Position numbers and translations under genes: made by a program. Below are positions 14,201 to 25,400 of a DNA stretch of 64,000 bases, piece after piece. Positions within the stretch are counted from its first letter, which is position 1. The number at the start of each line of letters is the position of its first letter. The notes under the pieces are model-generated. The model did no database searches. It had not been told where the DNA came from and was given only the letters and a program-made list of their open reading frames with translations. Origin of the DNA: Mytilus californianus (lineage: Eukaryota > Mollusca > Bivalvia > Mytilida > Mytilidae); the NCBI RefSeq assembly GCF_021869535.1, contig NW_026262668.1, positions 10,152,348 to 10,216,347 of the forward strand, read 5' to 3'.

Positions 14201-17200
14201 TGTTACACTGCTGTTTCAGGTTAGGGTGAAGGTTGGCGCCTGTTAAAACGTTTAAACCCGCTGCATTTTTTTTGCACCTGTCCTAAGTCAGGAACCTGTT
14301 GTTCAGTGGTTGTCGTTTGTCGATATGGTTCATAAGTTTTTCTCGTTTCTGGTTTTTTATATAGATTCGACCGTTGGTTTTTCTGTTTGAATTGTTTTAC
14401 ACTAGTCATTTTGGGGCCCTTTATAGCTTGCTGTTCGGTGTGAGCCAAGGCTCCGTGTTGAAGGCCGTACTCTGACCTATAATTGTTTACTTTTTACACA
14501 TTGTGACTTGGATGGAGAGTTGTCTCATTGGCACTCATACCACATCTTCTTATTTCTATATACAAATGTTTCTGGATTCAGCAGGAACGCTCGAACCATA
14601 TATTTGAAAGCCAAAGATGTATATCAAAAAAGCACAAATATATTTATCAGATGAAATATGTAAAACATGGCTTTTTAAAATTATTATTGAAAATTTATGG
14701 CCAATAAACTGGGGCAATGAATCCAAATTGTAACGTCTCCTTACGTTAAAAAACACAACATTCATCAATATATTCAGAATTATTTTCTGATTTTTTGGGG
14801 GGTTTTTAAAAATAAATTCAGATTTAATTTTTTTATCTCTTAGAATGGCGTTAGAAGTATATTCTTTAACAACAGTTTTTGTGCTGCCTTTCAAATGTCT
14901 GTACTCGTTCGGTATGCCCGTGTGTGTAGTGATTTTAACGAACGTAATCAATGCATCACTGGTAAATTTTTAAGTCAGGGATTTCGTTACCATAAATTAC
15001 TTAAAACTTTTACTAAATTCTTTCATAGATACAAAGATTTAATTAGTAAATTTGGCTGTACCTGTAGAAAACTTATTAAAAATGGTATTTCACATCCTAA
15101 ATTTTATGGTAATATTGTACTTAAAGCGCGGAAATCATTATGTGATCCGTGTAAACTCATCGAACCTTTAAACAAACTTATTAGTAAGGGTTATCGTACC
15201 AATGTTGTAATTAGATCTCTGAATATAGTTTACATTGGCACTAATATCGATTTTGTCATTAGCAAATTAAAACATAACTAAATTTGTATTTTCTTTTCAA
15301 ACGGGATGTATAGAGACACACACACGTTCATTTTTATCTATAAAGAAGTCACTCCTAACTATCTTCTACCTGTCGATACATTTATTTTTGGCATTGCACA
15401 AGTCATGTCTTCTTTGACTGTTCATGACGTTAAAATACTAAATCCCTGGGATGTATATTGTTGATTTTAGTCTCTGATGCATGATTTTTTATTATTAATT
15501 GTTTTGGCTTTTAACTAGCTGTCAGTAACTGCGAGTACTCTCAAATCGTACTTTCTTTTTAATTTGACCTGTTGATACTATTTGTAATGCCTTTTTGTTA
15601 TTTAATGTTAACATGGATCTTATCTATATACCAGCTTTGATTATTTGGTATTTAATTACTACAAATTTTCACTTCTTCGTACTATGAACATAAAAATTAT
15701 TTCATTTTTCCTTAGATGCTGTTCTTGGACCTGTACAGGAAGTTTTATCTAGCACTAATTGTATATTTTTATTGTTGATATTCACCCCATATGTACCAAG
15801 TGTTAGATTAGTTTTATTGATATTAAAGAAATTTCTTGGTATTCCTAAACGGAAGATTTTATACACACAGAAGAAGAAGTATACTTAACAACAAAATTAT
15901 TTTCATTTACCTGTGTATAATATGACGCAGGTTTCTTCAAAAGTGATGATTTTCTGTAAATTGTTTGAAATTTCACAGTTATATCATACTTTAACTTTGT
16001 TTAAACCTGTTTATTTACTTTTGACTTTAATTATTTATCCCTCGTAATTTTTTTATTAACTGTGTATTTGCATTCAGGTGTCACAGGTCAAATTTATTCG
16101 TTCATTGTGTGTTAATTTACGTTTTTTGATTGAGTTAAGCCTTCCAATTGATATTTTATAGTGTGTTTTTCTATGTTGTGATGTTATACTATTTTTTCAG
16201 AAAAGGGAGAAGGTTTGGTACCATTAAAACGTTTAATCCCGCTGCAAATGTTTGCACCTGTCCTAAGTCAGGAATCTGATTACAGTAGTTGTCGTCTGTT
16301 TATGTAGTTCATACGTGTTTCTCGTTTCTCGTTTTTATATAGATTAGACCGTTGGTTTTTCCGTTTGAATGGTTTTACACTAGTAATTTTTTGGGGCCCT
16401 TTATAGCTTGCTGTTCGGTGTGAGCCAATGCTCCGTGTTGAAGGCCGTACCTTGACCTATAATGGTTTACTTTTATAAATTGTAACTTGGATGGAGAGTT
16501 GTCTCATTGGCACTCATACCACATCTTCCTATATCTATATGTTGGTATATTGCATGTGTTATCGCCGTAAAACCAGTCACTTTTTCAAAAAATCTGTGAA
16601 CATCCTACGTTCATAATCTTAATTGCTAATAACATACATATTGTTATTTGAAAGAATAAATAATAATAATAAATAACACATAGCTTCAGCAAAATTGTCT
16701 TATTGAATTACATCCCACATCACCTTTCATAACGTTGAATTAAGAAAATACAAAGACAATTTTAAAACAATGCTATCCTTTAGAACTTTTCCCAAATTTT
16801 ATTGCCATTTGAAAATACGTAACATATCTGTACTTTTTCGCCACATTGTATAGCTTTTTAATATAGTATTTGAATAATAGCATAACTTTATTTATTTACA
16901 ATATTAGGTCAATGTCAGAAAAATATAATCTTTTTTGTATGAGGCTGAGAAACTGGGGAAGGGCGAGGTTTTACCGAGCCCTTCTCCAGTTTTGTGCCGA
17001 ATACAAAACAGTTTATATTTTTCTGACATTGACTTAATATTGTTTTTATACTGAAACTTAAATTAATACATTGATAGCTATTTAAATTGTAACACAAATT
17101 TCAATCTTATTTTCATCCCTTAATTAACCCCTGACTGTTGAAAATGTGATCCATGATGGAATTGACATTGCACAAAATATAGCTATGGGAAATAAACACA

Positions 17201-19403
17201 ACTACTTGCAGTATAATTATATATTTATTATATTGTTTTAGGAAGATTCAGAATGGGTCAAAATCTATTCTGGGGATCACATGGTACATGGAGTGAAGCT
17301 GTGAAGTATTGGTACGATGAGGTTCAGGATTTCACATACGATGGTGGTGATGCAAACGATTTCCTTAAAGTTGGTCATTACACGCAGGTTTGGAACATGA
17401 AATTATTAAAAAAATAAGCTTCCAACTCCTTCAATTAAAGTTGAGCTTCGATGAATTTGGTCATTCTGTTTAGGACCTTTCTAGTCATTTACCTCCTATA
17501 TACGCATCCCTGGCTTTCAAATCTTTAGGTTTAAGGGTTTCTGGTGAAAGTAAATCCAGAAAAGCGCTTTGACCGCACGAAACTTATAAAGTGTTTATTT
17601 TAATTAATGCTACAACTGGATTTTTTTTTAGTTATTTTAAGTTGAAAATGAGTCCAGTTTCTTCTTAAGACATCTTGGTAAATGTGAAGACAAAATACAT
17701 TTAGGATTCGTATATTCATGTCTCTAGATGCAAAAAAACATACGGACCCTCAGACATGTTGCATTGGTTGCTTTAAGTTCAGAGAGATTGGTACTCTCCT
17801 TACACAAGGTATCGGATATAACGTCTCAAATTTAACAGTGCCAGACTGTAATTATTCATCCCGCACAGCAAACCTTAGAAATGGTTTTACAGTCGGACAG
17901 GAAAAGTCAAGGGATGACAATCCACATAAGCAATGGTTTTACCGTCGGACGGGATAAGTCAAGGAATAACATTCCACCTAACCAAGGGTTTTACTGTCGG
18001 ACGGGAGAAGTCAAGGCTTGACAATCCACCTACGCAATGGGTTTACTGTCGGACGGAATAAGTCAAGGAATGACAATCCACCTTAGCAATGGTTTTACTG
18101 TCGGACGGGATAAGTCAAAGGATGACAATCCACCTTAGCAATTGTTTTACTGTCGGACGGGATAAGTCAAGGGATTACCATCCACCTTAGCAATTGTTTT
18201 ACTGTCGGACGGGAAAAGTCAAGGAATGACAATCCACCTTAGCAATGGTTTTACTGTCGGACGGGATAAGTCAAGGGATGTCAATCCACCCTAGCAATTG
18301 TTTTATTGTCGGACGGGATAAGTCAAGGGATGACAAAATCCACCGTAGCAATGGTTTTTCTGTCGGACGGGAAAAGTCAAGGAATGACAATCTACTTTAG
18401 CAATGGTTTTCCTGTCGGATGTGATTTTCAAGAGATGACAATTTTATATACAAAAGTCGAATAAAAAAGGCCATAGCATCTCTTTTTTTTTAATTTCAAA
18501 AATAATTTGATAAGATGTTATGATCCGTTTTCTATAGTTCTACTTCTTTAGTGCTTCTCTGTAATTAATCTTCATCAAAAGCTCATTATTGTTACTTTTT
18601 GAAAACGGGAGTTGTAGGCATTAATTTTGATATATGCTGTTTTTTTTTTAATAACAACCTGTTTCAGTGGTTGTCGTTTGTTGATGTGGTTCTTAAGTGT
18701 TCTCGTTTCTTATATAGATTAGACCGTTTGTTTTCATGTTTGAATTGTTTTACACTAGTCATTTTGGGGCCCTTTATAGCTTGCTGTTCGGTGTGAGCCA
18801 ACTTTTGAAGGCTCCGTGTTGAAGGCAGTACTTTGACCTATAATTGTTTACTTTTTGCACATTGTGACTTAGATGGAGAGTTGTCTCATTGGCACTCATA
18901 CCACATCTTCTTATTTATATTGGTACATGTCTGTCATGTTTGCTTTTCATGAATGGCTGTGTTTTCACCTCAAAATGTATTCTGAGTACAGACAAACCTG
19001 TGTATCTGAACAAGTTTTAAGGCATAGCATGGGGTCCACATGAACCTTAAAAAGTAGCCTGTTAGTTTTCTCAATTGAATTGTTTCATATTTTTCATGTC
19101 AGGGCCTTTTATAGCCGACTGTACGGTATGAGTTTTTGTCATTGTTGAACGCCTTACGGTTGCCTATAATTACTTTCATCAACCTATTTGAACTTTGGTG
19201 GATGGTTGTCTCATTGGCAATCATGCATACCACATTTCCTTCTTTTATTCATATGGCTAACGTTTAATTGTTCTCCTATTTCTATATACGTACCGATTTC
19301 GATTGTGCGATGCGGATTTCTGGATCTACCTTACCATAAACAATTACATTTAAAAGGTATATTTAAGATTTGATTCATCATATGAATTATGCATGCAAAA
19401 TAC

Positions 19404-19434
<31 letters not shown>

Positions 19435-22400
19435 AGAACATAACAAAAACAAAACAAAACAAAACAAAACAAAACAAAAAAAACCCAAGAACCAATATAA
19501 CGTGAGGATACCCAAATTGCACCTATTTTGACAGTTTTTTCACCTACGTTTTTTATGATCCAGACAAAAGTTTCCATTCTGTGTTTATTTTGTAGATGTA
19601 TCCTTATTTACTATATAGTTACACCAATTTAATTTTGAATCCATAGTGAATCATAGAAAAATGGGTTTGAACCGACCTCCAAACGATTCATGATTATGTA
19701 ATGAGGAGTACCCAAAAGTATTAAAATTCACATCAATAAAAATCGAATAATAGACGTTTTGTTTTATTTCTTCAAATATTTAGAACAATTTGACATTAAT
19801 CCATGCTAACAATTCATTTTTAAAAGAATGGATGCTTGTAACATATTTTATTTGCTCATTTTTAAAAGATAAAATTGAGAATGGAAATGGGGAATGTGTC
19901 AAAGAGACAACAACCCGACCATAGAACAGACAACAGCAGAAGGTCACCAACAGGTCTTCAATGCAGCGAGAAATTCCCGCACCGGGCATGACTTTTTGTG
20001 GACGTCGCATGGCGACGTTTCCGTAGATTTTACTTTTTCCAGTGAATGCTTCATCTGTTGATATATACTGTGAACCTTCTGTGTATATTTAAATATATTT
20101 ACCTATGCTGAAAGACGTATATAATGTCAAATCATGAAATTACAAATAATTTAGCCTCAAAGAAAACTTGTAAGATTTCCGCCACTATTTTTGTTGAATA
20201 GGTGCAATTTGGGTACTGTGACGTTAACAACTATTATTCAATTTCACCCGAGGGAACTAATCCGTATTTTTTTCTATCGTATCGTAGATGCTGTTAGATT
20301 TTATCTCATTCTCTTAATATTTACAGTAACCTTCTTTCGAATTTTAAGACCGCGTTTATACAGTTGTGATTTTAGTTTGTTTGTATTTGGGTTTTTTTTC
20401 GTATGCCACTCTCCATTTTTGCTTTATTTGTACTGCGTGAAACTGCTTTTGTACCAAATATGGAATTTTTCATGAATCACTTTCTTCCCTGTCAATCAGT
20501 TTGCTCTTTAGCTGTGTGGAAGTTGTTAATATTAAAACGGCAAAATCATTTTACACATATACTTGCCGACAACATTCCCAACTCGAAGTTGGTATTTCCC
20601 GAATGTGAATTATTGACCTTTTTCGATTTGTTATTGTCAAATGTTTTTCTGTGATTAATTTGACACCGTTTAACAAAACAGTATATTTTTGTCGCTTATT
20701 AATGCATTGGTGGTTGTTTAACGTCTATTATCATCATAACTCCATGAACTATTAAAATTTATTTTCCAGTGTTCATTCTATGTAGTGTTTCTGTTATGAA
20801 AACCTTTTAATACATCTTGTCGGTTTAATCTCCAACAAGTTATGTTTTCAGCCAAAGAAGTTATCAACTTGGATGATAAATCCTAATTCAAGATTAAAAA
20901 AATCACTTTAACCGTGATCTTTTCATAGAATTAATTTAAACAAATATTTCGGTAAAAAAAGCACATGAAGATTAAATTCAATTGTTAACAGTATAATACC
21001 TTGGCAAAGAAAATACAAATCTTGTACTATTGTAGGTTGTTTGGGCAAAATCAATCAAAATAGGCTGTGGATATGCCTATTGCAAGAGTAACAAACGACA
21101 TTTATTTGTGTGTAATTATGGTCCACCGTAAGTATTACATTTTGGGGCAGACATATCCTCTCTAATATGTAAAAATAGTCAGCTCGAGATGGTAGACAAT
21201 ATAAGTCTGTATTTGGGGAAAGTAAACAGTCACTACCCTGTCAAAACTGTGGTTGTTTGTTTGAGCCCTGCTCGTTGCAAGATGTGATTGACTCCAATCT
21301 TAATTGACAATGATAACTTGTTTTACCGCAGAAGGTTTATGGTTCTCTCCGGGTACTTCGGTTTCCTCCACCAATTTGATAAGAGTATCTTCTCATATTT
21401 TATGTATATATTTTCTTAAATATTGCTTTTCATTGTATAATTCTTACGAATGTATACATTTTCCATACATGTAGCTTAAAAACAAACTCGGAGACCTAAA
21501 ACATTTATTATATTTTTGAAATATTGAAAAAGATATAAACTTTATTTTGGCAAAAAGAGGCGGACGATACCAAGGGGACATTCAAAACTCATAAGTTGAG
21601 ATAAACTGACGACGCCACCAAGGGGACATTCAAACTCATAAGTCGAGATAAACTGACGACGCCACCAAGGGGACATTCAAAACTCATAAGTCGAGATAAA
21701 CTGACGACGCCACCAAGGGGACATTCAAAACTCATAAGTCGAGGTAAACTGACGACGCCATCAAGGGGACATTCAAAACTCATAAGTCGAGATAAACTGA
21801 CGACGCCACCAAGGGGACATTCAAATCTCATAAGTCGAGATAAACTGACGACGCCATCAAGGGGACATTCAAAACTCATAAGTCGAGATAAATTGACGAC
21901 GCCATGGCAAAAAAAATTGAAGACGACGAAATGACAAACAAGATCATAAAACACTACATACTAAGCAACATAAACAAATAAAAAACTGTGGTTGATCTCA
22001 GGTGCTCCGGAAGGGAAAGCAAATCCTGCTCCACTAGCGGCTCCCGTCTAGTTGATCATTGTAAGTACAAATTCGGCGATGAGTCTCATTCTGTGTAATT
22101 TTTGATAAAGTATGAAAAGATTCTGTAATTTTATGTTGCTACTCTCTCATACTGTCTTGCATTGATCTTACATTTTTGGTGTAAAAATATAGGTTAACAA
22201 TTTTTTTTAATACTTGTTTTTTATTTATCTGAATGACTTTGATAAACTTCTGTCTTTATTAATACATGCGATGTTTTTATGAAAGAATTCTGCACTTCAA
22301 TTTTGAATCACTTTGTATATTCTTAACAGCGGCAATGGAAATGAAAGGTACAAACCATACAAACAAGGAACATCGTGTCAAGATTGCCAACAAGGACGTT

Positions 22401-25400
22401 GTGTTAACAATTTATGTGGTAGGTACTTAAATTTCAACGTAGTTAAAATAACTGTCTTTCCATGTGGGCGATGATTAGGAAATAATTCATGGGAGCTTGA
22501 ATTAATATTGTACTGTCAATTCAAAAATTATTGCGAGGTTTTTATTAGTGCGACTGGGTTAGTATCGCAATAATTAGAACTCGCATTCTGATATCTGATA
22601 TATGCGTCTGTATGAAGGATGTTCTTAAATCGCAATAATTTGTCTCGCATTATTGTCCATTCTTCATAAATCGCAATAATAAATGGACGCAATAATTTCT
22701 GAGTTTACAGTATTTCTAAGATTGAAATTTAATCACAAGTTGGCGTTTTAGCAATCTGATTAAAATACAGCTTGGACACATGATATTGTAAACAAAGCTT
22801 GGACACAGGATCTTGTAAGCAAAGCTTGGACACAGGATCTTGTTAGCAAAGCTTAGACTCAGGATCTTGTAAGCAAAGCTTGGACACAGGATCTTGTAAG
22901 CAAAGCTTGAACACAGGATCTTGTTTGCTAAGCTTGGACTCAGGATCTTGTAAGCAAAGCTTGGACACAGGATCTTGTTAGTAAAGCTTGGACTCAGGAT
23001 CTTGTAAGCAAAGCTTGGACACAGGATCTTGTAAGCAAAGCTTGGACACAGGATCTTGTAAGCAAAGCTTGAACACAGGATCTTGTTAGCAAAGCTTGGA
23101 CTCGGGATCTTGTAAGCAAAGCTTGGACACAGGATCTTGTAAGCAAAGCTTGAACACAGGATCTTGTAAGCAAAGCTTGGACACAGGATCTTGTAAGCAA
23201 AGCTTGAACACAGGATCTTGTTAGCAAAACTTGGACTCAGGATCTTGTAAGCAAAGCTTGGACACAGGATCTTGTAAGCAAAGCTTGAACACAGGATCTT
23301 GTAAGCAAAGCTTGGACACAGGATCTTATAAGCAAAGCTTGGACACAGGATCTTGTAAGCAAAGCTTGGACACAGATCTGTATTTCAACCAGATTGGCGT
23401 TTTAGCTTCTACTCACAAACAACTGAATTCTAAACCTTATGTCACATTCATTAAACAAAACATTAACACCAATTTTAGTGATATCGATAGAGCATTTTAA
23501 AAGAGTGACAATGTGACAATTCACAACAAGATTTTTAGATAGTCTCTCTGACCGTGCTACGTTTGCCTCGAATGGGTTGTACATTTTTGCAACATGGGTT
23601 ATACTATCTTTTAAAAGATATGTGTATATAGTTGAAATAATAATAATTTTGTAGTTCCCTATGTTTGAATACACGCGTGGTTTATTGTTTACACCAGTCA
23701 TTAAAATCTTTATTTTTGTACCATAACATTATATTATATTCGCAAATTTGAACATATTACAGCGTGGAACTCAAATATATAATTCATCTTTTGGATATCA
23801 GAAGTTAGTCACATTACTGATTTGGGTAGATGAAAATAGTTGTGTATCTTGTAGATGCATCCCTGAAAATAACATTGAAAACTTCAGAAACATACAATAT
23901 TAATTTTATAATAGTATTTAGTTTGTACCTCTCTGTCAATAGTATTTACGAAATGGGACACTTAAGCAAATTTTGTAAAGCTTTACAATCACGAATGTTT
24001 GAGTCAAATTGTCTCTAAAACTATGGATAATGGAAAATTGTTTATGATTTCGCTTCAGATTCCATTATTTATATTTTAAGGTTAAATAAGTAATAAAAAA
24101 TTTCCCGAACGCATATTTTTAGAAGAACCAAATATATTGGTCACATTTTAAAACCGAGTAATAATTACAGATAAGTCAAGCGTGTCTTGATATATATGTT
24201 CGTGCTTCTTTAGATCACTACATGTACTTGTTTGAAATTGTTCTTTCGGATTTTATGCATTATGAAAATAAAACTATTTTATTTGTCATTCTAATATGAC
24301 TTTCTTCTTTCGCTTTGAAAACAAAGCCATATTCTAATTCCAATATAACATGGGCTGCACGTGATTGGCGGCACAATTGAAATTGCAACGTCAGTTGTAT
24401 TTAGAACAACGCCGGAGATCAAAATGAACATTTTTGTTGGTGTTTCTCGGTAGGAAATTAAAAACAATCATTCTAAAAGTAAGTTTACATGTATCTGTTC
24501 ATTTTTTATTGTGAACCAGTTGATTTTCTTTAATGTTTTGGCTTCATCACAAATCAAAATGGTTGCCTGTCGAACGTGTATTATAGGTCCGCTTCGAAGT
24601 ACAAAAGTTCTAAAATTTCCTATTAGAATCGAAACAATTCTATCATGCCCATTTTGACATTGGTTGGCATTACATTTGTCAACATTTTTTTACGACTAGC
24701 TTACGCTCTGTATAAAGATATTGAAAAATGTAATGCCTACCCATGTTAAATGAGCATGGCATGAAATAATTATTTCTTAAACAAAACTCATCAATAATGA
24801 TCAAATTCACAACAAACGTGATTAAACATTAAAAGAAGGTGGTATGATATGATTGCTAGTTAGAAACTATCAATAAACCAAAACACAAGCAGGTGAACAA
24901 CTTTGTGTAATTTTTTTTGTCAAAGCTTTCAACATAGTACGCTGTACCAAAACTGTATTGTGTACATATCTTTAAAAAACTATTAGATGTGGTATGATTG
25001 CCAATGAGACAACTATCCACCAGAGACCAAATGACATAGAAATATGACTTGCATTACATAACTGGTATTGTCTTTTAAGATTGCGATAAGATTTGTTTGA
25101 ATGGTGGAACGCTTGATATATCAACTTGTACATGCAATTGTAAAAAAGGTTATACTGCTCCTGATTGTTCATGTGAGTATTAACATTTATAACAGAAAAG
25201 AAACAAAAGGCGCATATATTTAATGACAAAAAAATTCTTTACAAACGACTTTCATTGATGTTCTTCATCTCAACGTCACAGTGAGGCTCAGAAAAAGTAA
25301 CAAAAGCTAATCATTCATTGCAAGTTATTCAGCGCAGTATTATAAATTATACCGATATTATTCATGCATGATATTTTAATGTATGTTCTTTTATGCACCT

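Noticed and set aside
14221-14448. Frames with AHTEQQAIKGPK and KNQRSNLYKKPETR, also at 39482 and 47658
   Set aside because: The same words recur wherever a T1 tail occurs; they are repeat-derived open frames in the untranslated tail.
14556-14951. 131-codon minus-strand frame
   Set aside because: It overlaps the start of the plus-strand reverse-transcriptase fragment, shows no motif and has AT-driven composition.
21589-21954. 121-codon minus-strand frame with a repeated LSRLMSFECPL unit
   Set aside because: It is the translation of the 48 bp tandem array (48 is divisible by three), with no start context or conserved domain.
22994-23500. Open frames of 77 and 89 codons on both strands with nine-residue repeats
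   Set aside because: They arise because the 27 bp array has a period divisible by three and no stop in its unit. Frames are open on both strands and have no gene-like flanks.
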